Shown: positions 1 through 8,408, counted from the stretch's first letter. The stretch is DNA of 39,278 nt from Syntrophorhabdaceae bacterium (GCA_017992765.1 JAGOOA010000009.1:1-39278), one strand, 5' to 3'. Made by a program: numbers and translations. The notes: generated by a model from the sequence alone, not told the origin.

Positions 1-95
1 TCAGCCATCAGCTCTCAGCCATCAGCATAAAGCCTTTTTGTTTTAGCGAAGAGCAGAGAGCAGAATATAAGTCTTATATGACCCATTGGACCTAT

Positions 96-175
96 AATAT
101 TCTTTAGCGAGCACGGCTCGCGAGAGGGGGAGTCTCTTCGGGCTTATGCCCGAAGAGGGGGCGACGTGAGCCCCA
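96..175. repeat. 80-bp direct repeat, copy 1, with two hairpins
   Basis: This 80-bp segment is base-for-base identical to 261-340. It contains a 6-bp stem (GCGAGC, loop ACG, GCTCGC) and a perfect 10-bp stem (CTCTTCGGGC at 134-143, loop TTAT, complement at 148-157), then a G-rich tail ending in GAGCCCCA. There is no ORF inside, so it is not an insertion sequence by itself. A separate 7-bp palindrome (ATATAAG, T, CTTATAT) lies upstream at 65-79. The element may be a REP/MITE-like or structured-RNA unit; its function is unknown. Confidence 0.85.
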
Positions 176-205
176 AAGATAAGGCAGCGGAGAGCGGAAA
201 ACGAG

Positions 206-253
206 AAGGTGAGAAGAGCAGAAGGTGAGAAGAGCAGAAGGTGAGAAGAGCAG
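206..253. repeat. Tandem 16-bp repeat, three units
   Basis: Three perfect head-to-tail copies of AAGGTGAGAAGAGCAG occupy 206-221, 222-237 and 238-253. The same words reappear in reverse complement near 2008-2035. It is a simple non-coding tandem array between the two 80-bp repeats. The whole of 1-308 holds only repeats of this kind and no gene. Confidence 0.85.
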
Positions 254-260
254 AGAGCAG

Positions 261-340
261 AATATTCTTTAGCGAGCACGGCTCGCGAGAGGGGGAGTCT
301 CTTCGGGCTTATGCCCGAAGAGGGGGCGACGTGAGCCCCA
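261..340. repeat. 80-bp direct repeat, copy 2
   Basis: Identical to 96-175, with the 10-bp stem arms at 299-308 and 313-322. This copy overlaps the 3' end of the minus-strand radical SAM gene, whose stop codon (309-311) and last nine residues or so are encoded by the repeat. That suggests the element arrived at, or was duplicated into, the end of that gene. Confidence 0.85.
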
Positions 341-1856
341 TTAAACAGAAGAACGCTGCGTGGTTGGACGTGAAGAATGGCGGCTGTCTCTGGATGACCT
401 GCCGGATCGCCGGATCCTTCTTAAACTCTCTATCGAGGAACGCCCTTGCCGTGCGCCTGTCCCACCCTTTTGGATGGACAAAGTCCGTGTAGAGCGAAAG
501 GTCTCCTTCGTAAAAGGTTTTCAGCTCAAGCCCTCTTGAATCCGGGCTGTTCACGGGCAGGTTGAAGATGGCGACGTTCATAAAGGTGATATATTGACTG
601 TGTTTTGCGACAAAGTTCAACGTTGCCCGCGCCTCCCTCTCCGCCTCATAAGGTGTGCCGAAAAGAAGGTAGGCGTAAGTCGCAATGCCTGCCTTCGCCA
701 AAGACTTCAGTACCCGCGATACCTGCGAAAGGCCTACCCCCTTCTGCATGGCATCGAGGACACCCTGATCGCCCGACTCTATGCCGAGCTTCAGCATAGC
801 GCAACCGGAACGCCTCAGTGCGCTGCAAAAATCGGGGTCCAAGAGGTCGTCGGTAACCCTCACAAAACCATACCAGGGAACCCCGGGACGATCTTTTACG
901 AGAGCCCTCAGGACGGCGGGGCTTATGGCGTTATCAACGAGGTGGATAAGGACGGGCTTCGTATCGCTGACAATGCGATTAAGTTCCGCTGTGACCGCAT
1001 GGGGCGAGACCTGGGTATATCGATTCCCTTCCGCCCTCTCCGGACAGAACGAGCACCTCCCCCAGTAGCAGCCCGTGCTCGCGGCATAGGGAAGGACAAA
1101 TCCGGGCGCCATATAGTCGTCGACGGAAAATCCCCGGAAGTCCGGCTGATAATGGACATTGCCTTGCGGCTCCCTGCCGAGCAGAGAAAGGAGCGGCGCC
1201 TCGCCGGGCCCTGCGACACAATGGTCAACGAGGCCGCTGAAAGGATTTCGCCATGCGGCGCTTTTCATCCATGACGTTATAAGTCCACCGCCCAGCACGA
1301 TCTTAAGAGAAGGGAAACGTTTCTTTATGAAGCCTATCATTGCAAAGGCGGTAAGCGCCTGGCTCAGATAGTTGAGAGAAAGACCGGCCATCGAACAGTC
1401 TTCGCCTTGCAGCAATCCGCCGAGCCGCTTTTCGAAATATTTGTGGAAGGGATTTTCTTCGGGGTGTTCCGCTGCAAAGAGAAGGTCCCGGCTCTTCACG
1501 GGGGAACCTTTACGATACCGATAATCGGCAACGCTCATCTTGACGCTGTACGGGGCTGCGGAAACATCCAGGAGGCGGCAGATCTCCCCCACAACGCGCC
1601 TGTATCCCGCGAAGCTATCATAGAGGGACCGATCTTTGATGCCCGCAAGGTTGCGAGCGCTGTTGCGGCCGGCCCTTTGCGTCCACCTGTCAGCCCCGGA
1701 AGGGGCATTGTCAATGAGGCTCAGGATCCCTTCGATATTCGCATCAAGCATAACATAGGGGATGCCATGGCTTGAAAGTGCGCCTGCAAGCTTTGCAAGA
1801 CCGGCCGGCGGCTCAGAGGGCTTTACAACGGGCGGGTGGATTAAAAGTACGCTCAT
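309..1856 (-). CDS. Radical SAM protein of the B12-binding-type family
   Basis: A 515-residue protein. The N-terminus (VLLIHPP, then PPAGLAKLAGAL) resembles the start of B12-binding radical SAM proteins, with a second Rossmann-like strand and glycine turn (KIVLGGGLI) near residue 186. The cluster-binding cysteines are C263, C268 and C271 in TGCYWGRCSFCPE, so the spacing is C-x4-C-x2-C instead of the usual C-x3-C-x2-C. An Elp3-like core follows to about residue 450 (KLGIESGDQGVLDAMQKG). The substrate cannot be predicted; related proteins methylate or rearrange unactivated carbons. The gene stands alone between repeat-rich gaps. Its last residues come from the 80-bp repeat, so the native C-terminus may be altered. 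Confidence 0.8.
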   Translation of the reverse strand: MSVLLIHPPVVKPSEPPAGLAKLAGALSSHGIPYVMLDANIEGILSLIDNAPSGADRWTQRAGRNSARNLAGIKDRSLYDSFAGYRRVVGEICRLLDVSAAPYSVKMSVADYRYRKGSPVKSRDLLFAAEHPEENPFHKYFEKRLGGLLQGEDCSMAGLSLNYLSQALTAFAMIGFIKKRFPSLKIVLGGGLITSWMKSAAWRNPFSGLVDHCVAGPGEAPLLSLLGREPQGNVHYQPDFRGFSVDDYMAPGFVLPYAASTGCYWGRCSFCPERAEGNRYTQVSPHAVTAELNRIVSDTKPVLIHLVDNAISPAVLRALVKDRPGVPWYGFVRVTDDLLDPDFCSALRRSGCAMLKLGIESGDQGVLDAMQKGVGLSQVSRVLKSLAKAGIATYAYLLFGTPYEAEREARATLNFVAKHSQYITFMNVAIFNLPVNSPDSRGLELKTFYEGDLSLYTDFVHPKGWDRRTARAFLDREFKKDPAIRQVIQRQPPFFTSNHAAFFCLMGLTSPPLRA

Positions 1857-1870
1857 GACTCATAGAAAAC

Positions 1871-1920
1871 CGTATATAGTAGTTCGTATATCGTATATCG
1901 AAATACAAAGAAAAACGTTC
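1871..1920 (-). repeat. CGATATACG-type repeat, copy 1
   Basis: Read on the minus strand, this 50-bp stretch runs from GAACGTT through GTATTTCGATATACG to a repeated ATATACG. It matches 32102-32150 on the plus strand with one gap and only two or three mismatches. The two copies are thus inverted relative to one another across 30 kb. The rest of the 1857-2046 gap holds words of the GAAGGTGAGAAG family near 2008-2035. Confidence 0.75.
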
Positions 1921-2046
1921 AGTGTAAAGAGCGGTGAGCGGTGAATAGTAAGAAACAAAAGAAGCCCGAACGCTTGGTACCCTACTGACATCTTCCAGGA
2001 CGTTCTGCTCTTCTTACCTTCTCACCTTCTGCCCGCCTTACGAGCA

Positions 2047-2739
2047 TCATCCTTCTTTTTCCGCCTCAAAGAGCTCGCCGTCTACCATGGTGAAGCGCCG
2101 CTTGCCGATGGCGCCCACCTGCGGGTCGTGGGTGACAAGGATGAGGGTGGACGACAGCCGTTCGTTCATCATGAGGATGTAATCGAGCACCTCGTGGCCT
2201 GTCTTGCGGTCAAGGTTGCCGGTCGGTTCGTCGGCAAGGATGACCTCGGGCTCATTGATGAGGGCCCGCGCAATGGCGACCCTCTGCTGCTCTCCCCCGG
2301 AAAGCTCTCCCGGCTTGTGGTTCTTCCGCCCCGCAAGGCCAACGATCTCGAGGAAGTCTTCCGCCTTTTTTATCGCCTCGCCATTGCCCATCCCCTTTAT
2401 GAGAAGGGGCATCATGATATTCTCAAAGACGTTGAAGTCCTGCAGGAGGTGGTAGAACTGAAAGATGAACCCCACCTTCTCGTTCCTGAACCTGCTCTCC
2501 TCGTCTTCCGTAAATGTCTGAACGTTCCGATCGCGGAAGAGAACCTCTCCCTCCGTCGGCCTGTCAAGGGCGCCGACGATATGGAGGAAGGTGCTCTTCC
2601 CTGCGCCGGACGGCCCCATAATGGTAATAAAGTCGCCTTTGTTGACAACGAGGTTGATCCCTTTAAGGACATTGATCTCCACGCCGTCCTTGTCGAACCG
2701 TTTTTTAAGATCCATAACCTTTATGATCTGCTCACTCAT
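2047..2739 (-). CDS. lolD: Lipoprotein-releasing ABC transporter ATP-binding protein LolD
   Basis: A 230-residue ABC ATPase of the LolD/MacB class. Walker [10 protein letters not shown] is at residues 42-50, the signature LSGGEQQR at 146-153 and Walker [11 protein letters not shown] at 168-177; the GNLD ending is typical of the LolD/FtsE/MacB branch. With the permease encoded just upstream it should power extraction of outer-membrane lipoproteins from the inner membrane for transfer to LolA. It overlaps the permease gene by 8 bp, which implies translational coupling. It is full length for the family. Confidence 0.92.
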   Translation of the reverse strand: MSEQIIKVMDLKKRFDKDGVEINVLKGINLVVNKGDFITIMGPSGAGKSTFLHIVGALDRPTEGEVLFRDRNVQTFTEDEESRFRNEKVGFIFQFYHLLQDFNVFENIMMPLLIKGMGNGEAIKKAEDFLEIVGLAGRKNHKPGELSGGEQQRVAIARALINEPEVILADEPTGNLDRKTGHEVLDYILMMNERLSSTLILVTHDPQVGAIGKRRFTMVDGELFEAEKEG

Positions 2740-3931
2740 ACCGCAATGTCTCCACGGGATCGATCTTCGTAGCCCTGTAGGAAGGATAGATCGTCGAGAT
2801 GACGCAGATGACCATTGTCACGCACGCGATGAGGACGATGTCAAAAATGCTTATCTTCACCGGCAGCGTGCTGATGTAGTAGATATCCTCGGGCAACCGT
2901 ATGATCTTGTATCGCCTGACGACCTCGCAGATGAGATAGCCGCTCAGCGAGCCGATCAATGCGCCGACGATGCCGATCGTAACCCCTTCGATCATGAATA
3001 TCTTCATGATGCTCCGTTTTTTCGCGCCTATGGATTTGAGGATTGCGATGTCCTTCTGCTTCTCCATGACGGTCATAACGAGGGAGCTGATGATGTTGAA
3101 GCTCGCCACGAATATGATGAGCGCGAGGATGATGAACATGGCGATCTTTTCGAGCTTCAGCGCGGAGAAGAGGTTCCTGTTCATCTCGATCCACGTCCTC
3201 GCAAAATACTCGGCGCCGAGTTGTTTAACGATCTCCTTTCGCAGATCGTTGGCCCTGTAAACATCGGCAATCTTCACCTCGATGCCGGTTGCGGTGACGC
3301 CCATGATCTCTTCTATGTCCTTAAGCGGCATGATTATGAGCGTATTATCGATCTCGTACATGCCGGTCTCGAAGATCCCGCCCACGCGGACCTTCACCGT
3401 CTCCGGCATGGCGCCCATCGGCGAGTATCCCCCGAAAGGAACCATGAGGGTGAAGCTGTCGCCGGGCAAAAGGCCGATATGTTTTGACATCTCTTTGCCG
3501 ATTAGGATATTGCCTTTTTTGTTCAGGGTATCGATGCTTCCTTCCTTGAGAAGCCTGTCCATGAACTGGACGTCGCCGGCGTTAACGCCCTTCACCGCGA
3601 CACCCGATAGCTGCCTGCCGCTCTGGACCATCGCCTGAAAGCTCACGAAGGGAAATGCGTGGGTCACGCCGTCGATCTTTTTGATGATCCCCGCAGTTTT
3701 ATCCGAGTCGCGTATCTCACCGTTCACGTTCAATACAAGTATGTGGGGGTTGACGCCGAGGATCCTCTCCCTGATCTCATCCTGGAATCCCGTCATTACG
3801 GCGATGACGACGATGAGCGCCATGACCCCTATGGCAATGCCGACGATGGATATCCATGTGGTAAAGGATATGAACGCCTCTTTTCGCTTAGACCGGAGAT
3901 ACCGTAGTCCTATCGTGGTTTCGTATTTCAT
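2732..3931 (-). CDS. lolE: Lipoprotein-releasing ABC transporter permease, LolC/LolE family
   Basis: A 399-residue LolC/E-type permease. It has an N-terminal membrane segment (about residues 22-45), a large periplasmic MacB-like domain, and three C-terminal membrane segments around residues 265-290, 310-335 and 365-390. The N-terminus (YETTIGLRYLRSKRKEAFIS) is characteristic. Only one permease is present, so a LolF-like homodimer with LolD is likely; the choice between C and E names is arbitrary. No Shine-Dalgarno is visible before the ATG. The upstream DNA is repeat, and the first codons are themselves duplicated nearby (around 4042-4056). Confidence 0.9.
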   Translation of the reverse strand: MKYETTIGLRYLRSKRKEAFISFTTWISIVGIAIGVMALIVVIAVMTGFQDEIRERILGVNPHILVLNVNGEIRDSDKTAGIIKKIDGVTHAFPFVSFQAMVQSGRQLSGVAVKGVNAGDVQFMDRLLKEGSIDTLNKKGNILIGKEMSKHIGLLPGDSFTLMVPFGGYSPMGAMPETVKVRVGGIFETGMYEIDNTLIIMPLKDIEEIMGVTATGIEVKIADVYRANDLRKEIVKQLGAEYFARTWIEMNRNLFSALKLEKIAMFIILALIIFVASFNIISSLVMTVMEKQKDIAILKSIGAKKRSIMKIFMIEGVTIGIVGALIGSLSGYLICEVVRRYKIIRLPEDIYYISTLPVKISIFDIVLIACVTMVICVISTIYPSYRATKIDPVETLRYE

Positions 3932-4137
3932 ATATAAAAACCGCTATCAGCTATCAGCACACAGCTATCAGCAAAGGTCTTTTTAGGTTCCGTTTCAAGC
4001 TGATCGCTGATGGCTGACTGCTGTAAGCTGCTTTTCTTCTTTCGTATTTCATATAGTAGAACAGCTATCAGCTGTCAGCAAAGGCTTTTTGGGTTCCGTT
4101 TCAAGCTGATCGCTGATGGCTGACTGCTGTAAGCTGC
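3921..4137. repeat. Tandem duplication carrying the gene start plus AGC-repeat element
   Basis: Two copies of a unit of about 105-120 bp lie head to tail. Each begins with CGTATTTCATATA (in copy 1 these bases encode the start of the LolC/E gene) and continues with AGCTATCAGC words, a core of AAAGG(T)CTTTTT and GGTTCCGTTTC, and GCTGATGGCTG words. The last 46 bp (3986-4031 and 4092-4137) are identical. The element has imperfect inverted arms around its core, so it could fold into a long hairpin. Confidence 0.8.
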
Positions 4138-4143
4138 CTCTCC

Positions 4144-5607
4144 TCATGGTCTCAAAAGCGGGAAGAATATTACCTCCCGTATCGAAGGGCTGTCCGTGAG
4201 GAGCATCGTGAGACGGTCGATCCCTATGCCCTCCCCGGCAGTCGGGGGAAGGCCATACTCAAGGGCAGTTATGTAATCCTCGTCCATCATAACACCCTCT
4301 TCCTTGTCTTTGATCTGCTCGAGGAACCTCTCCTTCTGATCAGCGGGGTCGTTGAGCTCGTTGAACCCGTTCGCTATCTCCATGCCCGATATGTAAAGCT
4401 CGAACCTCTCGGTGATATCCGGGTGCTCCATGCTCCGCTTTGCAAGCGGCGATACCTCTACCGGGTAGTGCGTGATGAACGTGGGCTGTACAAGCTTCTT
4501 TTCGCAGAGCTCCTCAAAGATCTTGGTGATCAGCTTGCCCTTCGTGTCCTTCTCCACGCCCTCTATCTCCAGGTCCTTGGCAAAAGAGGCGAGCCTTCCC
4601 GCATCGCTTATGAGGGAGAGGTCGAAATCGCCGAGCTCCCGCAGCGCCTCCTCCATGGTCATCCTGCGCCAAGGCGTAGAAAAATCTATCTCCCGGCCGC
4701 TATATGTTACGGTATAGCTCCCGAAAAGCTCATGGACGAGGGACGACACCATCTCTTCCGTAAGGGCCATCAGGTCCTCGTATGTCGCGTAGGCCATGTA
4801 GAACTCGAGCATCGTGAATTCAGGGTTATGCCTTACCGATATGCCTTCGTTCCGGAAGTTCCTGTTTATCTCGAATACCCTTTCAAAACCGCCTACGACA
4901 AGCCTTTTCAGATAGAGCTCCGGGGCTATCCTTAAAAAGAGGTCCATGCCGAGGGCATTATGGTGGGTAATAAATGGCTTTGCGACGGCGCCTCCCGGGA
5001 TCACGTGCATCATCGGCGTCTCGACCTCGATAAAGTCCCTTGCTATAAAATACCTCCTGATGAACTCGATGATCCTTGCCCTTTTTGTAAAGACCTCCCT
5101 GACCTTTTCGTTGACGATGAGATCAAGGTATCTTTTCCTGTACCGTTCCTCGACATCCTTCAGTCCGTGCCATTTTTCGGGAAGCGGCCTGAGCGACTTG
5201 GTGAGGAGCTTCATGTCTTCGGCGAGGATCGTCAGTTCGCCGGTCTTTGTCTTGAAGACCTTTCCGCGGACGCCCACGATGTCGCAGATATCGAACTTCT
5301 TGAACACATCGTAGCCGGGGGTTTTGAGGACGTCCTTCCTCACGTAGACCTGAAGCCTTCCTTTCCTGTCCTGGATATGCATAAAGGCGCTCTTGCCGAA
5401 ATCCCTGAATGCCATGATCCTCCCCGCGACAGAAAGGCGCTCTTCGCCCTTTTCCAGTTCATCGTGCGGGACGGCCCCGAACCGCTTCTCCACATCCTCT
5501 GTGGTCGTATAGGGACCCCTGTCCTGAGGGTAGGTCTCAATGCCGAGATCGCGCAACCCTTTTTCTTTCTCCCGCCTGATATGGATCAACTCATTGATCG
5601 GTTCCAT
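4144..5607 (-). CDS. lysS: Lysine--tRNA ligase, class II
   Basis: A 487-residue class II lysyl-tRNA synthetase that charges tRNA-Lys with lysine and ATP in the cytoplasm. The N-terminal OB-fold anticodon domain covers about residues 55-150. Motif 2 is seen as [20 protein letters not shown] and motif 3 as [16 protein letters not shown] near the C-terminus, which ends in the typical FFPLLRP. The ATG has AGGAG six bases upstream. It lies upstream of the LolC/E-LolD pair on the same strand, a pairing I recall from delta-type bacteria, but a 212-bp repeat-filled gap separates them. Confidence 0.96.
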   Translation of the reverse strand: MEPINELIHIRREKEKGLRDLGIETYPQDRGPYTTTEDVEKRFGAVPHDELEKGEERLSVAGRIMAFRDFGKSAFMHIQDRKGRLQVYVRKDVLKTPGYDVFKKFDICDIVGVRGKVFKTKTGELTILAEDMKLLTKSLRPLPEKWHGLKDVEERYRKRYLDLIVNEKVREVFTKRARIIEFIRRYFIARDFIEVETPMMHVIPGGAVAKPFITHHNALGMDLFLRIAPELYLKRLVVGGFERVFEINRNFRNEGISVRHNPEFTMLEFYMAYATYEDLMALTEEMVSSLVHELFGSYTVTYSGREIDFSTPWRRMTMEEALRELGDFDLSLISDAGRLASFAKDLEIEGVEKDTKGKLITKIFEELCEKKLVQPTFITHYPVEVSPLAKRSMEHPDITERFELYISGMEIANGFNELNDPADQKERFLEQIKDKEEGVMMDEDYITALEYGLPPTAGEGIGIDRLTMLLTDSPSIREVIFFPLLRP

Positions 5608-5708
5608 GCTTCACTCCTGTATTTAGCTCATGGCTCATAAAACGTAGACGCGCTCATGCGAGAATGCGTATATGTGAGCATGCGTAAATGCGATCAGCTT
5701 GCTGCGCT

Positions 5709-6968
5709 TTACATTTCTACTATAACATCATAATCGAGGGTTTTCACTATTTTCCCGTTCCGCATCTCGCCGATAGCGCAATCGCCTCTGATAAAGGCGA
5801 TCCCGTCGATGTCCGGCGCCTGGATGATGAGCCGTCCAACCATCGAAGCATCTTCTTTGCCTTCGACGACCACCTTCATGGTTTTCCCTTCGAGCCTCGT
5901 GAGGCGCCTTCGGGATATCTCTTTCTGAAGCCCCATGACGGCATTGTAGCGGGCCTGCCTTACGCCCTTACTCACATGTCCGGGAAGGCGGTACGCAGGC
6001 GTCCCCTCTTCCTTTGAATACATGAAGGCGCCGAGCATATCGAACTCATGCTCCCTTATAAAATCCATGAGACCCTGAAACTCGCCCTCTGTTTCGCCGG
6101 GGAAGCCGACAATGACCGTTGTCCGCAGCACGGCATCGGGGATCTCTCTTCTGATCTTTGCAAATAATGCCGCGAGGTCGTCTTTCGTGCAGCCTCTCCT
6201 CATGAGCCCGAGGATCCTGTCCTCGGAATGCTGGATAGGTATATCCATGTAAGGGATGATCTTGCCGGAGCGCGCTATGAAACTGATCAGTTCATCATCG
6301 ATCCCCTTCGGGTGCATATAGAGAAGCCGTACAAGATAATCGCCTTCTGTTTCGAGAAGATCCTGAAGCAGCAGCTTTAATGTCATTCCTCCATGCCTCC
6401 CGTAGGAGGTGATATCCTGTCCTATGATGCTGATCTCCTGGTAGCCGTTCCTGATAAGCCATTCAAATTCCCTTTTAATATCTTCGGGGCCCCTGCTCCT
6501 CAAGCCTCCCCGGATAGCGGGTATGGTACAGTAACTGCACCGGTTATCGCATCCCTCCTGTATCTTGAGGTATGCCGTGGGTTTGCCCGTCAGCACCTTC
6601 CTCGGAAACGTTTCCGCAAAGGCGCCTGCCCTCATGAAAAGACCCTTTTTGTCGGAGAGCGCTGCGATATCGTCATACCAGTTCCGCCCGACGAAGAGGT
6701 CAACCTCAGGCAGAAGGCCCTGCAGCTTCTCTCCGTATCGCTCAACAAGGCAGCCGGTGACGATCACCTTTCTGCTTCCCCGCCCCGCCTCTTCAAGGAT
6801 CGTCTCTATTGATTCCTTTGCCGCATCGGCGATAAAGGCGCAGGTATTTATTACAACAGTGTCGCAGTCATCGGTGAGGATATGCCCCGCCCGCTCTAAG
6901 CTGTTGGCGATATACTCCGATTCGACGAGGTTCTTCGGGCAGCCGAGGCTGACGATCCTGAACCTCAC
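5709..6968 (-). CDS. rimO: Ribosomal protein S12 methylthiotransferase RimO
   Basis: A 419-residue methylthiotransferase that adds a methylthio group to the conserved aspartate of ribosomal protein S12. The N-terminal UPF0004 domain has C10, C43 and C73 for the auxiliary iron-sulfur cluster. The radical SAM cluster motif is C140, C144 and C147 (GCDNRCSYC). A TRAM domain forms the last 70 residues or so. The SLGCPKN start and the IPAIRG segment favour RimO over MiaB. The start codon is GTG with GAGGA seven bases upstream. It is separate from the lysS unit, with a 101-bp gap containing GCTCATGGCTCAT and CATGCG words. Confidence 0.94.
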   Translation of the reverse strand: MRFRIVSLGCPKNLVESEYIANSLERAGHILTDDCDTVVINTCAFIADAAKESIETILEEAGRGSRKVIVTGCLVERYGEKLQGLLPEVDLFVGRNWYDDIAALSDKKGLFMRAGAFAETFPRKVLTGKPTAYLKIQEGCDNRCSYCTIPAIRGGLRSRGPEDIKREFEWLIRNGYQEISIIGQDITSYGRHGGMTLKLLLQDLLETEGDYLVRLLYMHPKGIDDELISFIARSGKIIPYMDIPIQHSEDRILGLMRRGCTKDDLAALFAKIRREIPDAVLRTTVIVGFPGETEGEFQGLMDFIREHEFDMLGAFMYSKEEGTPAYRLPGHVSKGVRQARYNAVMGLQKEISRRRLTRLEGKTMKVVVEGKEDASMVGRLIIQAPDIDGIAFIRGDCAIGEMRNGKIVKTLDYDVIVEM

Positions 6969-6995
6969 CTGTAGATCCTCACGATCATGTGCCCT

Positions 6996-7024
6996 AATCT
7001 ACAATAAAAGAAACGGCAAAGCAA
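6996..7024 (-). promoter_or_regulatory. Possible promoter of rimO
   Basis: On the minus strand TTGCTT (7019-7024) and TAGATT (6996-7001) are separated by exactly 17 bp, about 30 bp before the GTG start. Each hexamer matches four of six sigma-70 consensus positions. It is a weak prediction by eye. Confidence 0.35.
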
Positions 7025-7027
7025 ATT

Positions 7028-7324
7028 AAGGACCGAGGGACGAGGGACGTCCGCTGCGCTAGGACGAGGGACGATGAAAACCAGAAGAACGGAAGGGAAA
7101 ATCTGATGCTGGATACGGAATCAGCATAGTGCAAAGCGCATTGCGCATAGCGGAACAACCATGAGGCGAGGAGAAGAGCAGATAGGTTTGCCTTTCCACA
7201 CTCACGACTCACGAATTACGGGTTTCCGGCTATTCACCATTCACTATCGACCATTCACTGCCTTTATTATCAGTTCCTTTTTATTTCAGCTGATGGCTGT
7301 AAGCTGACTGCTGATAGCTATCTA
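7028..7324. repeat. Intergenic repeat patch (GGGACGA, CCATTCACTATCGA, GCTGATGGCTG words)
   Basis: The 356-bp gap 6969-7324 holds no credible gene. It contains clustered GAGGGACGAGGGACG words (7030-7074), ACTCACGACTCACGA (7200-7214), ATTCACCATTCACTATCGACC (about 7233-7254) and AGCTGATGGCTGTAAGC with ACTGCTGATAGC (7288-7318). Short ORFs here have no coding character. Confidence 0.7.
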
Positions 7325-8119
7325 CTATCGACTGCCTTTAATAGTTCCGTAAAGCAGGCATCTGTCCTTGCAGGCGGGCGTCCTTTGGCCGGTGCACCCC
7401 GCGCCGATGCCTATTGTGTGGCAGAGGAAAAGATCATATTTCAGGGGATCGTCGGGCGAGAACCTCTTTAGCGCATCGGTGATCTCGCAGGCAGCTTTAT
7501 GCGACTGCGTCTTCTGTTGTGTCCAGCCGGCGCACCTGCCTATCTTGAAGATGTGGGTATCGAGGGGCACGATAAGGTCGCGTCTGTCGATAAAGCCCCA
7601 TATCCCGATATCGATCGCGTCCTTCCGCACCATCCACCGGAGATAGAGGCTCCAGCGTTTCATGGGATTTGTAGAAGACGGCTTGGGAAAAAAGAACGTA
7701 AGCTGATCGCCGTTCCGGAAGAGATGCTCCCTTGCTGCCCGGAGCGCTTCCCTGATATCGCCGTGGTAATAGCCTCGCAGCATCGTGCCGATACCGCCGA
7801 ACTCATCGATGATCCTCTGCAAGGTCCGGAGCAGGGAGACAATGTCTTTATCCTTCTGGAACCTGTAATAGAGACCCTGAACATTGGAAAAATCCCCCTT
7901 CTTGATAAATTCGTAGGGACTTTTTCCCATAAGTCCGAAGAGCCTTTCGAGGAACGCCCTGAAGGTTTCTATCTTCCCATAGGCGAACTGGGAGGCGAGG
8001 AAACCGGCGATCTCCCTGTCGTGGTCCTCTCGATACCTGCGGATAAATGCTACAGGGTCGTTCGAGGCGTGAACGGCGAGATGCCCGCTGTGCCTGTCAT
8101 ATATGGCCTTGAGATTAAT
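7325..8119 (-). CDS. TIGR02757 (DUF2400) family protein with unusual start codon
   Basis: A conserved protein of about 264 residues, related to TIGR02757, a family sometimes linked to helix-hairpin-helix DNA glycosylase folds; its role is not established. Family features are IYDRH at the start, DREIAGFLASQFAYGKIE, LYLRWMVRKD, DLIVPLDTHIF and a C-terminal Cys-rich tail (GCTGQRTPACKDRC). The first in-frame ATG (at 7930) would remove about 63 family-like residues. Upstream of it the frame stays open to a TAG with no ATG, GTG or TTG. The start is therefore probably ATT at 8119, nine bases after GGGGAG, or a CTG slightly upstream. Confidence 0.72.
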   Translation of the reverse strand: MNLKAIYDRHSGHLAVHASNDPVAFIRRYREDHDREIAGFLASQFAYGKIETFRAFLERLFGLMGKSPYEFIKKGDFSNVQGLYYRFQKDKDIVSLLRTLQRIIDEFGGIGTMLRGYYHGDIREALRAAREHLFRNGDQLTFFFPKPSSTNPMKRWSLYLRWMVRKDAIDIGIWGFIDRRDLIVPLDTHIFKIGRCAGWTQQKTQSHKAACEITDALKRFSPDDPLKYDLFLCHTIGIGAGCTGQRTPACKDRCLLYGTIKGSR

Positions 8120-8145
8120 GGTATTTAACTCCCCGTCCCTTAAAC

Positions 8146-8408
8146 CAGCTATCAGCTATCAGCATACAGCAGTCAGCTAAAACAAAAACAAAAAAGGCTT
8201 TAGGCTGATGGCTGAGAACTGATCGCTAAAAAAGTCTTCGGTATCGAATATCGATAATCCCGGATAATTCGTTGGCACGGTGTCGGGATGTCCCGCAGCA
8301 AACCGTCGTGAGGCAATGAACCCCGTGAAAGGTAAAAGGTAAAATGTTCGAAACTTCTCATGCTTTACTCTTTAAGGATTGTTTCTTTTATCTCTTGCCG
8401 TTCACTTT
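8146..8408. repeat. Intergenic repeats and a nested hairpin
   Basis: The 8120-8408 gap has no gene. At 8149-8222 lies an AGC-repeat element: AGCTATCAGC words, an A-rich core ending AAAAAAGGCTTTAG, then GGCTGATGGCTGAG. Its reverse complement matches the first 46 bases of the window. At 8277-8306 a nested hairpin is formed by ACGGT/ACCGT outside CGGGA/TCCCG. GTGAAAGG-type words follow at 8326-8345 and 8400-8420. Confidence 0.7.

Noticed and set aside
206-253. CRISPR-like appearance of the tandem 16-bp units
   Set aside because: Units are contiguous with no unique spacers, too short, and no cas gene is nearby.
96-340. Insertion sequence with terminal repeats
   Set aside because: No transposase gene or target-site duplication could be identified between or beside the two copies.
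2591-3487. Plus-strand frame opposite the LolC/E permease
   Set aside because: Asp/His-rich shadow of the permease with no recognisable domain.
3941-4137. Possible CRISPR array in AGC repeats
   Set aside because: Words are degenerate and irregularly spaced, and the duplicated unit includes gene-start sequence.
6994-7212. Small minus-strand ORF of 72 codons upstream of rimO
   Set aside because: Low-complexity translation of repeat words, no ribosome site, overlaps the putative rimO promoter.
7325-8119. Frameshifted or truncated gene
   Set aside because: The frame is open throughout and family-like from about 8119; only the start codon is unusual.
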